Shown in pieces: positions 38,558 through 47,852 of a stretch of 52,148 nt of DNA (position 1 is its first letter; every line of letters starts with the position of its first letter). The notes below the pieces were generated by a model. The model was given only the letters and a program-made list of their open reading frames with translations, ran no database searches and had not been told where the DNA came from. This stretch comes from Candidatus Rokuibacteriota bacterium. GTDB taxonomy: Bacteria; Methylomirabilota; Methylomirabilia; Rokubacteriales; CSP1-6. Location of the stretch: NCBI GenBank assembly GCA_003221615.1, contig QHSQ01000040.1, positions 1-52,148 on the forward strand, written 5' to 3'. Made by a program: the position numbers and the translations under genes.

Positions 38558-41500
38558 ATGGCCGACTTCCTGCCGTTCGTCCGCCGCTGGTTCGATGAGA
38601 CCTTCGCCGAAGCCACCCGCGCCCAGCGCGAGGGCTGGGAGGCGATCGCCTCCGGTCGCGACACGCTCATCGTCGCGCCGACCGGCTCCGGCAAGACCCT
38701 GGCGGCGTTCCTGTGGGCGCTCGACCATCTCTGTCGCCTCGGGCTAGACCGCCAGCTCGAGGACCGCGTCTACGTCGTCTACGTCTCGCCGCTTCGCGCG
38801 CTCAACAACGACATCGAGAAGAACCTCCGGGCTCCCCTGGCCGGCATCCGTGCCGCGGCCGCCGCCGACGGGCTGAAGCTCCCGGAGATCCGCGTGGCGG
38901 TGCGCACCGGCGACACGTTGGCCGCGCAGCGGCAGGCGATGACGCGCCGGCCCCCGCACGTGCTGATCACGACGCCCGAGTCGCTGTTCATCCTGCTCAC
39001 AAGCGAGCGATTCCGCCCGGCGCTCGCCCACACCCGGTTCCTGATCGTCGACGAGATTCACGCGTTGATGGGGTCCAAGCGCGGCGCCCATCTGGCGCTC
39101 TCGCTCGAGCGCCTCCAGGGTGTTGTCGAAGCGCGCGACACGGCGAGCCGCCCGCAGCGGATCGGCTGCTCGGCGACGGTGAGCCCGATCGAGTCGGCTC
39201 GCGGCTTCCTGACCGGCGCCACCGCGACCGACGCCATCACGGTCGACGCCGGCTTCACGCGCGACCTCGACCTTCAGGTGATCGCGCCGGTAGACGACTT
39301 CCTGACGGCGCCGAGTGACACCATCTGGGAAGCGGCGCTCCAGCAGATCGCCGAGCTGGTCCAGGCGCACCGGACGACCCTCGTCTTCGCGCAGAGCCGG
39401 CGCGCCGCCGAGCGGCTCGCGCGCGATCTGAACGACCGGATCCCCGACGGTCGCGTCGCAGCCCATCACGGCTCGCTCTCGCGCCGCGCCCGCCTCGAGG
39501 CCGAGAACCGGCTGAAGGACGGCGAGCTGCGCGCGCTCGTCGCAACCTCGTCGCTCGAGCTCGGGATCGACGTCGGGGCTATCGACCTGGTGGTGCAGCT
39601 GCAGTCGCCGCGCAACATCGCGGCGGCCCTCCAGCGGGTCGGCCGTGCCGGTCACCTGCTGAGCCGCACCTCGAAGGGCCGGATCGTGGTGACCAAGGGC
39701 GAAGAGCTGCTCGAGGCGGCGGCGGTCGTCCGCTCGATCCACGAGCGACACCTCGATCGAATCGCGATGCCCGACGCGCCCCTCGACGTGCTGGCGCAGC
39801 AGATCGTCGCGGCCGTCGCCGCCGAGTCGCTGACGATCGACGCGGTGTACGCGCGCTTCCGGAACGCGGCGCCGTATCGCGAGCTCTCGCGCGAGGCGCT
39901 CGTCGCGGTCATCCGCTCGCTCGCCGAGCCGCTCCCCGCCGAGGTGAAGGGCGCGGCGCCGCGAATCCTGTGGGACCGCGTGAACGACCGGCTGCACCCG
40001 CGCCGGGGCAGCCGGTTCCTCGCGCTGACCTCCGGCGGCACCATTCCCGACAACGGGCTCTACGACGTCTTCGTCGCCGAGACCGATCTGAAGGTCGGCA
40101 CGCTCGACGAGGAGTTCGTGACCGAGAGCCTGCCCGGCGACGTGTTCCTGCTCGGCTCGCATTCGTGGAAGATCGTCAAGGTGCGCGCCGATCGGGTCCT
40201 GGTCGAGGATGCGCAGGGCATGTCCCCGACGATCCCGTTCTGGAAGGGCGAGCATCCCTCGCGCTCGTGGGAGCTCGGGCTGGCGGTCGGGCGACTGCGC
40301 CGCGACGCGGCCGAGCGTCTCGACGCCCCGGACTTTACCGCGTGGGCGGCGCAGGCTTGCGGTCTCGATTCGCGTGCCGCGTCGGCGATGCACGCCTGGC
40401 TCGTGAAGGCCGGTGAGGTGCTCGACGGCGTTCCCGACGATCAGGGGATCGTCGTCGAGTCGTTCTCGGACGAGATGGGCGGCCGCCACGCGATGATCCA
40501 CTCGGTCTTCGGCATGCGGGTCAACGGCGCGTGGGGCATGGTGCTGAAGGAAAAGCTGCGGCGCGCCGGCCTCGTCGCCGAGGCCAGTCACGTCGACGAC
40601 GGCATTCTCCTCTCGTTCGCCCCAGGTCAGGTGCCGCCGTCCCCCGAGCGCCTGGTGACCTTGATCGCGCCCGAGGAGGTCGACACGCTCCTCGGCAAGG
40701 CGCTGATCGGCACGCCGCTCTTCGGCACGCGCTTCCGTCAGTGCGCGATCCGCGCGCTCTTCATCCCGCGCATGTACCGGGGCCAGCGGACGCCCGCGTA
40801 TCTCCAGCGGCTCAAGGCCGACGCGCTGCTCGAGTCGGTCGGCGGCCAGGCCGAGTTCCCGATCGTGGCCGAGACCCTTCGCGAATGCTTCAACGACGCC
40901 CTCGACGTGACGCGGCTTCGCCGTCTGCTCGAGCGGGTGCACGACGGTGAGATGTGGCGCCGCCACGTGGACACGCCGCTGCCCTCGCCCTTCGTCTATC
41001 CGCTCCTGCTCGCGTGGGACTGGGCGTACCTGGGCGCCGGCCACGCCGAGGAGCGACGGAGCGACGCGGTCACGATGCGCAAGGCCTGGTCGGTGGCGCC
41101 CGGTCCGCTGAGGCCGGAGATCGTCGAGGCCGTCGAGGCGGAGCTCCAGAAGACCGCGCCCGATCGGCGCGCGCGGGACGCGAACGAGCTGGCGGGAATC
41201 CTCGACGATCTCGGCGATCTGACCGACGCGGAGATCGCCGCGCGGGTGGTCGCCGACGCCCCGGCGCTGATCGGCGCCCTCACCGAGGCGCAACGGATCG
41301 GCCTGCTCGAGTTCGCGAGCGGACGACGGGCGTGGATCGGGGCGACCGACGCCGCGCTCTATCGATCGCTCGACACCGCCGAAGGGCTGGAGCGCCTGGT
41401 CCTGCGCCTTCTGCGCACGCGCGGGCCGGTGACGGCCGCGTGGCTCGCCGAGCGCTACGGCCTGGCCCTCGACGCGACGACGGGAGCGCTCGAGCGGCTG

Positions 41501-42889
41501 GCGGCACGCGGGCTCGTCCGCCAGGGCTCTTACCTCGCGGACGTGACGGCTCCCCAGTTCGTCCACATCGCGGTGCTCGACGAGATCCAGCGGCGGCAGG
41601 TTCACGCGCGCCGGGTTCCCCGTCCGGTGGCCTCGGCCGAGCAGTTCTCGGCCTTCCTGCTGCGCCGCCATCATCTTCATCCCGACCACCGCCTGATCGG
41701 GCCGCCGGGCGTGCTCGCGGCGGTCGAGCTCCTGCAGGGCGAGGACCTGCCGGTGCGGGTCTGGGAGCAAGACCTCCTGCCCGCGCGCGTGGAGAACTAC
41801 GAGCGCGAGTGGCTGGATCGTCTGGGACTCGCCGGCGAGATGGTCTGGACGGTGTTCGATCGCGCGGCGGGCGACCGCGGCCGATCCACGCGAGTCGGCA
41901 CCGCCCTCCGCGAGAACGTCGGCTGGCTCCGCGAAGGCGCGGCAGCGCCTCCGGAGATGGACGCGCGCGTCAAGAACGTCTTCCTGCACCTCCAGCTTCG
42001 CGGCGCCTCGTTCGCCCAGGACCTCGGGCGCGCGACCGGGCTCGCGACGCCCGAGGTGCTCGCGGCATTGTGGGAGCTCTTCTGGGCCGGCCTCGTGACG
42101 CCCGACACCTTCAGCGCGATCGTGGCCGGCATGACGCCGCCGCGGCGCGCCCCGGACGGCGGCGCCCAGCGCCGGCGGCGCCGCGGTCAAGCCCGCGGCG
42201 TCCTCGCGCGCCTACCGGTGATCGGACGCTGGAGCGTGCTCGGCGACGACGAGCGCCTCTCGCCCGAGGAGCGCGAGGAAGCGCGCGCCCAGCTGCTGCT
42301 CGCGCGCTACGGCGTCGTGGCGCGCGAGCTGGCCCAGGGCGACTGGGCCACGCTACGGCACACACTGCTCCGGATGGAGTATGGCGGCGAGGTCGTGCGC
42401 GGCTACTTCGTGGCCGGCCTGTCGGGCGAGCAATACGCGCTGGCCGACGCGCTCCGCGACCTCGATGCTCCCTCGCGCCGCGCCGAGCCCCACGTGCTGG
42501 TCAACGTGGTCGACCCCGCGAACCTCTGGGGCCGCGTCTTCGCCCTCTCGCGGCGCGACGGCGCGCGCGTGACGGCTCCGCGCCTGCCCCAGAACTGGCT
42601 CGTGTTCCGTCAGGGCCGGCCGCGACTTCTCGCCGAGGGCTACGGCCGTGACCTCACGCCGCTCGCGGGTTGGGAAGAGGTCGATCTGCCTGGAGTGATC
42701 GCCGCGCTCCAGTCCCTCATGGAGCGGCCGCTCTTGCAGAGGCCGGTGCGCCGGCTCGAGATCACCACCTGGGACGGAGGCCCCGTGCGCGGCAGCGCGA
42801 TCTTCGAGCCGCTCGTCGCGGCCGGTTTCAGCGCCGATGGCCCGCGGCTTTCGTGGGACGGCTATCCCGGTCCGCGCTCTCTGAAGTGA
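38558..42889 (+). CDS. lhr: Large ATP-dependent helicase Lhr (with C-terminal Lhr-CTD)
   Basis: The 1443-residue protein is full-length Lhr. Helicase domain 1 has motif I APTGSGKT at 40-47, VYVSPLRALNNDIEKNL and motif II DEIH at 165-168. Domain 2 has SLELGIDVGAIDLVVQ and the ALQRVGRAGH motif VI. The Lhr-specific winged-helix and beta-barrel region is followed by a long C-terminal domain with LLRTRGPVTAAWLAERYG and VNVVDPANLWG, ending LSWDGYPGPRSLK. Lhr is a 3'-5' DNA/RNA helicase linked to DNA repair. It overlaps no neighbour; an SDR gene follows 7 bases later. A very long antisense reading frame across it is a composition artefact. Confidence 0.95.
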   Translation: MADFLPFVRRWFDETFAEATRAQREGWEAIASGRDTLIVAPTGSGKTLAAFLWALDHLCRLGLDRQLEDRVYVVYVSPLRALNNDIEKNLRAPLAGIRAAAAADGLKLPEIRVAVRTGDTLAAQRQAMTRRPPHVLITTPESLFILLTSERFRPALAHTRFLIVDEIHALMGSKRGAHLALSLERLQGVVEARDTASRPQRIGCSATVSPIESARGFLTGATATDAITVDAGFTRDLDLQVIAPVDDFLTAPSDTIWEAALQQIAELVQAHRTTLVFAQSRRAAERLARDLNDRIPDGRVAAHHGSLSRRARLEAENRLKDGELRALVATSSLELGIDVGAIDLVVQLQSPRNIAAALQRVGRAGHLLSRTSKGRIVVTKGEELLEAAAVVRSIHERHLDRIAMPDAPLDVLAQQIVAAVAAESLTIDAVYARFRNAAPYRELSREALVAVIRSLAEPLPAEVKGAAPRILWDRVNDRLHPRRGSRFLALTSGGTIPDNGLYDVFVAETDLKVGTLDEEFVTESLPGDVFLLGSHSWKIVKVRADRVLVEDAQGMSPTIPFWKGEHPSRSWELGLAVGRLRRDAAERLDAPDFTAWAAQACGLDSRAASAMHAWLVKAGEVLDGVPDDQGIVVESFSDEMGGRHAMIHSVFGMRVNGAWGMVLKEKLRRAGLVAEASHVDDGILLSFAPGQVPPSPERLVTLIAPEEVDTLLGKALIGTPLFGTRFRQCAIRALFIPRMYRGQRTPAYLQRLKADALLESVGGQAEFPIVAETLRECFNDALDVTRLRRLLERVHDGEMWRRHVDTPLPSPFVYPLLLAWDWAYLGAGHAEERRSDAVTMRKAWSVAPGPLRPEIVEAVEAELQKTAPDRRARDANELAGILDDLGDLTDAEIAARVVADAPALIGALTEAQRIGLLEFASGRRAWIGATDAALYRSLDTAEGLERLVLRLLRTRGPVTAAWLAERYGLALDATTGALERLAARGLVRQGSYLADVTAPQFVHIAVLDEIQRRQVHARRVPRPVASAEQFSAFLLRRHHLHPDHRLIGPPGVLAAVELLQGEDLPVRVWEQDLLPARVENYEREWLDRLGLAGEMVWTVFDRAAGDRGRSTRVGTALRENVGWLREGAAAPPEMDARVKNVFLHLQLRGASFAQDLGRATGLATPEVLAALWELFWAGLVTPDTFSAIVAGMTPPRRAPDGGAQRRRRRGQARGVLARLPVIGRWSVLGDDERLSPEEREEARAQLLLARYGVVARELAQGDWATLRHTLLRMEYGGEVVRGYFVAGLSGEQYALADALRDLDAPSRRAEPHVLVNVVDPANLWGRVFALSRRDGARVTAPRLPQNWLVFRQGRPRLLAEGYGRDLTPLAGWEEVDLPGVIAALQSLMERPLLQRPVRRLEITTWDGGPVRGSAIFEPLVAAGFSADGPRLSWDGYPGPRSLK

Positions 42890-42896
42890 GAGCCCG

Positions 42897-43691
42897 GTGA
42901 GCGGACGGCTGAACGGCAAGGTCGCGATCATCACCGGCGCCGGCTCGCGCGGCCCCGGCCTCGGCAACGGCAAAGCGACCGCCATCCTCTTCGCGCGCGA
43001 GGGCGCCAAAGTCCTCTGCGTCGACCAGGTGAAGGACCGCGCCGAGGAGACCATGGTGACGATTCGCGCCGAGGGCGGCGAAGCGGTGGCCCACGCCGCG
43101 GACGTCACGCGCCCCGCCGAGTGCGCAGCGGTGGTCAAGGCCGCGGTCGATCGCTGGGGCGGCGTCGACATCCTGCACAACAACGTCGGCATCGAGTCGC
43201 GCAAGGGCCTGCTCGATACCACCGAAGAAGAATGGGATCGCGTGATCGCGGTCGACCTCAAATCGATGTTCCTCGCGACGCAGGCGGCCGTGCCCGCGAT
43301 GGTTCGGCGCGGCGGCGGCGCGGTCATCTGCGTCTCGTCGATCGCGGCACTGCGCGGTTACGGTCGCACCGCGTACGCGACGGCGAAGGCGGGCGTGATC
43401 GGGTTCGTCCGCTCGGTCGCGGTTCAGCTCGGCCCCAAGGGCATTCGCGTCAACGCGATCGCGCCCGGGCCGGTGTGGACGCCGATGGTGCAAGAGCTCG
43501 GCGAAACCGCCCGCGAGAGGCGCCGACGCGCGAGCCCGCTGGGGACCGAGGGGACCGGGTGGGACGTAGGTTGGGGCGCCGTCTACCTGGCCAGCGACGA
43601 GGCGCGCTGGGTCACGGGACAAACTCTCGTCATCGATGCCGGGCTGACCGCGACGACTCCCGAGGGAACGCTTGGCGATGAAGCTCGGTGA
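42897..43691 (+). CDS. Short-chain dehydrogenase/reductase (SDR)
   Basis: The 264-residue protein has NAD(P) motif TGAGSRGPGLGNG (an extended TGxxxGxG variant with inserted residues), HNNVG replacing NNAG, VSSIAALRGYGRTAYATAKAG with the catalytic serine and YxxxK, and a C-terminal WVTGQTLVIDAGLTATTPEG. It is likely an oxidoreductase acting on a hydroxy-acyl or sugar-like substrate with NAD. The longer GlyRich loop and HNNVG mark a distinct subfamily. Start GTG with no strong ribosome site. Confidence 0.9.
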   Translation: MSGRLNGKVAIITGAGSRGPGLGNGKATAILFAREGAKVLCVDQVKDRAEETMVTIRAEGGEAVAHAADVTRPAECAAVVKAAVDRWGGVDILHNNVGIESRKGLLDTTEEEWDRVIAVDLKSMFLATQAAVPAMVRRGGGAVICVSSIAALRGYGRTAYATAKAGVIGFVRSVAVQLGPKGIRVNAIAPGPVWTPMVQELGETARERRRRASPLGTEGTGWDVGWGAVYLASDEARWVTGQTLVIDAGLTATTPEGTLGDEAR

Positions 43692-43719
43692 GGGCGCTCA
43701 CAGTGTGTAGCATCGGAGC

Positions 43720-44721
43720 ATGACTCCCCAAACCCGTCCGTATCGCTCGGTGTGGCCCGCGATCCTTCCCGCTCTGATTGCAGTGCTTCTCCTCGGGGGT
43801 TGCGCGAAGGGGGGCAAGATCGAGTGGGAGAGCCAGGCGGAGCGGGCGCATCCGCTGGTGGGGCGGATCTGGGACGTGAAGGCCGGGACGTTCATCCCGG
43901 AGGACACGCTGGTCGCGCGGCTGGTCGCGAGTCGCTTCGTGCTGCTCGGCGAGCGGCACGACAACCCGGATCATCACGTGCTCCAGGCGAAGCTGGTCCG
44001 CGCCATGGTCGAGGCGGGACGGCGCCCGGCGGTCGGATTCGAGATGCTCGCGACCGACGACGCGCCCGCGATCGTGCGCTATCTGGCGCGAAGCCCCAAG
44101 GACGCCGCCGGGCTCGGCGACGCCGTGAACTGGTCGCGCTCCGGCTGGCCCGAGTGGCGCTTCTACCAGCCGATCGCGCAGGTCGCCCTCGACGCGAGCG
44201 TGCCGATCGTGGCCACGAATCTCTCGCGCGCCGCCACCGACGCCGTCCGGCGCAACGGTCTCCCGGGGCTCGGCCCCACGCTCATGAGCCAGCTGCGGCT
44301 CGCCGAGCCGACGCCCGACACACGGCTGGCGATGACGCGCGAGCTTCGCGAATCCCACTGCGGCCAGATCCCCGAGGACGTGATCGACCGGATGGCGGAC
44401 ATCCAGTGGGCGCGCGACGCGCGCATCGCCGCGAGCCTGGCGCGCGGCGGCCAGCGCGACGGTGCCGTCCTCATCGCGGGGGCCGGCCACGTCCGGACCG
44501 ACCGCGGGGTACCGCTGCACCTGGGGCGCCAGATCCAGGACGTCGCGATCACCAGCGTCGCCTTCGTCGAGGTCGACGCCGCGGCGGAGAAGCCCGGCGA
44601 TTACGCCAAGCGATTCGGAATTGACACGCTCCCCTTCCACTACGTCTGGTTCACGCCGAAGGTCGACGAAGCCGACCCGTGCGAAAAGCTCAAGACATCG
44701 ACGGAGACGATCGGAAAGTGA
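43720..44721 (+). CDS. ChaN family heme-binding-type lipoprotein
   Basis: The 333-residue protein has a lipoprotein signal ending LLLGGC (cysteine 28), then ChaN-type features: FVLLGERHDNPDHHVLQAKLV, RRPAVGFEMLATDD, a middle helical region with WPEWRFYQPI, and VLIAGAGHVRTDRGVPLHL. The ERHDNxxHH motif is the hallmark. ChaN binds stacked hemes in Campylobacter and may take part in iron uptake; other members resemble erythromycin-esterase-like folds. The stop overlaps the DUF488 gene in GTGA. Confidence 0.9.
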   Translation: MTPQTRPYRSVWPAILPALIAVLLLGGCAKGGKIEWESQAERAHPLVGRIWDVKAGTFIPEDTLVARLVASRFVLLGERHDNPDHHVLQAKLVRAMVEAGRRPAVGFEMLATDDAPAIVRYLARSPKDAAGLGDAVNWSRSGWPEWRFYQPIAQVALDASVPIVATNLSRAATDAVRRNGLPGLGPTLMSQLRLAEPTPDTRLAMTRELRESHCGQIPEDVIDRMADIQWARDARIAASLARGGQRDGAVLIAGAGHVRTDRGVPLHLGRQIQDVAITSVAFVEVDAAAEKPGDYAKRFGIDTLPFHYVWFTPKVDEADPCEKLKTSTETIGK

Positions 44722-45128
44722 TCGCGGCCCGGCGCATCTACGACCCGCCCAGCGACTCGGACGGCACGCGGGTCCTGATCATGCGCCTGTGGCCGCGCGG
44801 CATCAAAAAGAGCCGCGTCGACGTCTGGCTGAAGGAGCTGGGCCCGGTGCTGCCGCTGCTCCGTGCGTTTCGAGGCGGCGAGCTCACCTGGGCCCAGTAC
44901 ACGCGGCGCTATCTCGCGGGGCTCGAGCGTCCGGAGGCGCAGGCCCAGCTGGCGCAGGTGCGCGCCGCCGCGAAGGACGGCACGGTCACCTTGTTCTGCG
45001 GCTGCTCCGACGCGGCCCGCTGTCACCGATCGCTACTCCGCGCCTATCTGCTAGACTCACCCGCGTCACGTCGGAGCAAGCCCGATCCCACGCCACGCCG
45101 ACGGGCGCCCACGGGAGGTGCGAGATGA
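44718..45128 (+). CDS. DUF488 family protein
   Basis: From the GTG at the ChaN stop the protein has 136 residues. It matches DUF488: ARRIYDPPSDSDGTRVLIMRLWPRGIKKSRVDVWLKELGP, FRGGELTWAQYTRRYLAGLERPEAQ, then VTLFCGCSDAARCHRSLLRAYL. The CxCxxxxxCHR signature is diagnostic, although the C-terminal CHR is also near a stretch of basic residues (RRSKPDPTPRRR). Function is unknown. It overlaps both neighbours by four bases (ChaN upstream, Lrp-like domain downstream). Confidence 0.88.
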   Translation: MIAARRIYDPPSDSDGTRVLIMRLWPRGIKKSRVDVWLKELGPVLPLLRAFRGGELTWAQYTRRYLAGLERPEAQAQLAQVRAAAKDGTVTLFCGCSDAARCHRSLLRAYLLDSPASRRSKPDPTPRRRAPTGGAR

Positions 45129-45394
45129 CGAAGGGCGGATCGAAGAAGATGCGCGCGTACGTCCTCATCGAAACGGCGCCGGGGAAGACGAAGGCCGTCA
45201 AGAAGGAGCTGGCGGCGATCCAGGGCACCGATTCGACCGTCGCCAACCTCGACGCGGTCACGGGCCCGTTCGACTTCATCGCGGTGGTCGAAGGCCCGAC
45301 GCTCGACGCCGTCGGCCGCCTCGTCACCGACGAGATCGGCTCGATCGACGGAGTGACGCGCACCACCACTTGTCTCGCCGTGGCGATCGGCTAG
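45125..45394 (+). CDS. Stand-alone Lrp/AsnC ligand-binding (RAM/ACT-like) domain protein
   Basis: The 89-residue protein reads MRAYVLIETAPGKTKAVKKELAAI, VANLDAVTGPFDFIAVVEGPTLDAVGRLVTDEIGSIDGVTRTTTCLAVAIG. This is the RAM domain of Lrp/AsnC regulators: beta-alpha-beta with the VxGxFDFIxxVE effector site. There is no DNA-binding helix-turn-helix, so it may oligomerise as a small-molecule sensor or buffer. It is coupled to DUF488 by ATGA. A remnant of a second copy follows immediately after its stop. Confidence 0.9.
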   Translation: MTKGGSKKMRAYVLIETAPGKTKAVKKELAAIQGTDSTVANLDAVTGPFDFIAVVEGPTLDAVGRLVTDEIGSIDGVTRTTTCLAVAIG

Positions 45395-45469
45395 ATGCAG
45401 GGCCACAGGGAGATCGCCCTCAATCGAGTAACCCGAACGACCACGTGTCTCGCGGTGGCGATCGGCTAG
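45395..45469 (+). pseudogene. Remnant of a second Lrp/AsnC-type ligand-domain gene
   Basis: A 24-residue frame starting right after the previous stop reads MQGHREIALNRVTRTTTCLAVAIG. Its last 13 residues (VTRTTTCLAVAIG) equal the C-terminus of the preceding gene, and the DNA ends with the same GATCGGCTAG before ATGCAGG. Codons differ at six synonymous third positions over those residues, with no amino-acid change. A second paralogue appears to have been mostly deleted, leaving its tail. Confidence 0.75.
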
Positions 45470-46417
45470 ATGCAGGTCCTGGTCATCGGCGGCACCGAGT
45501 TCATCAGCCTGCACCTGGTGCGGGCGCTGCTGCGTGATGGCCACCGGGTCGCCGTCCTCAACCGGGGCCGGAATCCCGCGCGCCTGCCGGCCGGCGTGCG
45601 GACGATCGTGTGCGACCGCACCGACCACGCGGCCCTGCGCAAGACCCTCGCGAGCGAGCGCTGCGACGCGCTGGTCGACATCGCCTACGCGCCGACGAGC
45701 GGCGCCGACGTCGAGGCGCTGGTGGATGCGCTCGACGGCCGCGTGGGTCACGCGGTGTTCGTCTCGACCGGACGCGTGCACGATCACGCGCTGCCGATTC
45801 CTTATCACGAGGACACGCCGCGCAACCTCTACTGGGGCGACTACGCCAGGAACAAGATCGCGGGCGAGGACGTGCTGATGCGGCGCTGGCGCGAGCGGCG
45901 GCTGCCGGTCACGATCGTGCGTCCGACGCACGTATACGGCCCGCTCAACACGCGGAACAACGAGACGTTCTTCTTCGACCGGCTCGTCCGCAACCGGCCG
46001 ATCCTCGTTCCGGGCGCGGGCGGCTGGCTTCGCCAGTTCGGTCACGTCGAAGACCTGGCCGATGCCATGGCGGCGATGCTCGGCGTGCCGGCGTCGTTCG
46101 GTCAAGCGTACAACGTGACCGGCGAGGAGGCCGTGACGCAGGTCGGCTTCGTCGAGCTGATCGGCGAAGTCCTCAAGCGGCCGGTCACCTTCGTCCACGT
46201 CGAGACGGAGCATGGCGACAAGCCGGTCGCCTTCGGCCAGAATCTGGTCTACGACTGCCACGCGGTGTACACGACGACGAAGATTCGCGCCGAGCTCGGC
46301 ATCCGAGCCCGCTACTCGCTGGCGGCCGGGCTCGCGCAAACCTACGAATGGTACGTGCGCGAGGGGCTCGATCGTCGCGACGTCGACTTCTCGGCGGAGG
46401 ACGCGCGCCTGCGGTGA
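45470..46417 (+). CDS. NAD-dependent epimerase/dehydratase family protein (extended SDR)
   Basis: The 315-residue protein has a Rossmann opening MQVLVIGGTEFISLHLVRALLRDGHRVAVLNRG, where GGTEFIS replaces the usual GxxGxxG. It continues with VDIAYAP, FVSTGRVHD, WGDYARNK (YxxxK) and a C-terminal substrate domain (PTHVYGPLNTRNNETFFFDRLV, GHVEDLADAMAAML). It resembles nucleotide-sugar or mRNA-associated extended SDRs such as CSP41-like proteins. Substrate unknown. The start ATG lies directly after the Lrp remnant; the stop overlaps the next gene (GTGA). Confidence 0.87.
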   Translation: MQVLVIGGTEFISLHLVRALLRDGHRVAVLNRGRNPARLPAGVRTIVCDRTDHAALRKTLASERCDALVDIAYAPTSGADVEALVDALDGRVGHAVFVSTGRVHDHALPIPYHEDTPRNLYWGDYARNKIAGEDVLMRRWRERRLPVTIVRPTHVYGPLNTRNNETFFFDRLVRNRPILVPGAGGWLRQFGHVEDLADAMAAMLGVPASFGQAYNVTGEEAVTQVGFVELIGEVLKRPVTFVHVETEHGDKPVAFGQNLVYDCHAVYTTTKIRAELGIRARYSLAAGLAQTYEWYVREGLDRRDVDFSAEDARLR

Positions 46418-47352
46418 CCCGCCCGACGGTCCTGGTCTACCACGCCGATCCGCGCTACGTCGAGCTCATGCGCGTGCCCAAGCGCGGCGCGCTCATCCGC
46501 ACCGCGGCCACGCCGCGCGAGGCCGCCGAGCCCGTCTCGGAGGCCGAGATCCTCTACGCGTGGAAGTTTCCGCCGCAGCTCTACGCGAAAGCCGGGCGGC
46601 TCAAGTGGCTCCAGGTGATGGGCGCGGGCGTGGACTGGGCGCTGGTGCCCGAGCTGCCGGCGGGCGTGCAGGTCACCCGCGTGCCGGGCGTCTTCGGGCC
46701 GTGGATGGCCGAATACGTCGTCGGCTGGTGCTCGTGGGTGACCCAGCGAATGCGCGTCTACCGGGACGCGCAGCGACAGCGTCGCTGGCTCGACCACGTG
46801 CTTCCCGATCGCCTGCTCGGCAAGACGCTCACCATCGTGGGCCTCGGCGACATCGGGCGCGACATCGCGCGCATCGCGCGCGGGTTGGGGATGCGGGTCC
46901 TCGGCGTGACCCGACGCGGGCGACCGGTGCGCGAGGCCGCACGGGTCTACCCGGTGAGCGCGCTCACCCGCGCCCTGGGCGAGGCGGACTTCGTCGTCGT
47001 GCTCTTACCGCTGACCGAAGAGACGCGTGGGATCATCGGCGGCGCCGCGCTCGCCGCGATGAAGCCTACCGCGTGGCTCATCAACATCGCCCGCGGCGCC
47101 GTGGTCGACGAGGCGGCCCTGCTGGCGGAGCTCGAGCAGCACCGCATCGCCGGCGCCGTCCTCGACGTATTCGACCGCGAGCCGCTTCCGCCGAGCCACC
47201 CGCTGTGGAAGCTCGACAACGTCGTGGTCACGCCGCACATCTCCGGGCCGAGCACGCCCGACGAGATCGCGCCGGTCTTCAACGACAACCTCGCCCGCTA
47301 TCTCGCCGGCCGGCCGCTTCGCCACGTGGTCGACCGCTCCCTGGGGTACTGA
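46414..47352 (+). CDS. D-isomer-specific 2-hydroxyacid dehydrogenase
   Basis: From the GTG at the epimerase stop the protein has 312 residues. It has the catalytic domain start RPTVLVYHADPRY, the NAD motif GLGDIG at 143-148, INIARGAVVDEAALL with the active-site arginine, FDREPLPPSHPLW with the glutamate and VVVTPHISGP with the catalytic histidine. It reduces a 2-oxo acid to a D-2-hydroxy acid with NAD(P)H or the reverse; it looks like the glyoxylate/hydroxypyruvate-type branch. Probably co-transcribed with the epimerase and the following PPOX gene. Confidence 0.92.
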   Translation: MTRPTVLVYHADPRYVELMRVPKRGALIRTAATPREAAEPVSEAEILYAWKFPPQLYAKAGRLKWLQVMGAGVDWALVPELPAGVQVTRVPGVFGPWMAEYVVGWCSWVTQRMRVYRDAQRQRRWLDHVLPDRLLGKTLTIVGLGDIGRDIARIARGLGMRVLGVTRRGRPVREAARVYPVSALTRALGEADFVVVLLPLTEETRGIIGGAALAAMKPTAWLINIARGAVVDEAALLAELEQHRIAGAVLDVFDREPLPPSHPLWKLDNVVVTPHISGPSTPDEIAPVFNDNLARYLAGRPLRHVVDRSLGY

Positions 47353-47353
47353 C

Positions 47354-47821
47354 ATGCCGTCCCGACGCAGCACCATCACCATGTCCGAGCCGGAGCTGAT
47401 GCACTTTCTCGACGAGGAGCGCGTGCTCACGTGCGCGACGATCGGGCCGGGCGGACGCCCGCACCTGATGCCGCTCTGGTACGTACGCGATGGGAGCGCG
47501 CTGCTCGCCTGGACATACGGCAAGTCCCAGAAGGTGCGCAACCTCGAGCGCGACGGGCGCGCCACCGTGCAGCTCGAGGCGGGCCGCGACACGTACGGCC
47601 AGCTGCGCGGCGCGATGCTCGAGTGCGACGTCACGATCGAGCGCGACCCCGGGCGCGTGGGCGAGTTCGGCCTCAAGCTGATGGCCCGCTACACGGGCGC
47701 CGAGCTCTCACCGGAGGCGCGGGCCGGTGTCCTGCAGCAAGCAGCCAAGCGCGTCCTGCTCCGCTTCATGCCGACCCGCATCGTCTCCTGGGATCACCGA
47801 AAGCTCGGCGGCACGTACTGA
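47354..47821 (+). CDS. Pyridoxamine 5'-phosphate oxidase-like (PPOX, flavin or F420-type split-barrel) protein
   Basis: The 155-residue protein has the split-barrel pattern ERVLTCATIGPGGRPHLMPLWYV, LLAWTYGKSQKVRNLERDGRATVQLEAG, LRGAMLECDVTIERD and a C-terminal VLLRFMPTRIVSWDHRKLGG. KSQKVRNL is the phosphate-binding strand of the family. Members use FMN, F420 or heme; the cofactor cannot be decided here. It starts one base after the D-2-hydroxyacid dehydrogenase stop. An F420 role would match the Ddn-like protein elsewhere in the window. Confidence 0.88.
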   Translation: MPSRRSTITMSEPELMHFLDEERVLTCATIGPGGRPHLMPLWYVRDGSALLAWTYGKSQKVRNLERDGRATVQLEAGRDTYGQLRGAMLECDVTIERDPGRVGEFGLKLMARYTGAELSPEARAGVLQQAAKRVLLRFMPTRIVSWDHRKLGGTY

Positions 47822-47852
47822 GCTGGGCCGCCGCCCTACCTCGCGCCGCCAG

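Noticed and set aside
38744-42190. Very long antisense open frame across the Lhr gene
   Set aside because: High-GC DNA with biased codons leaves antisense frames open; its translation has no recognisable domains while the sense strand encodes a complete Lhr helicase.
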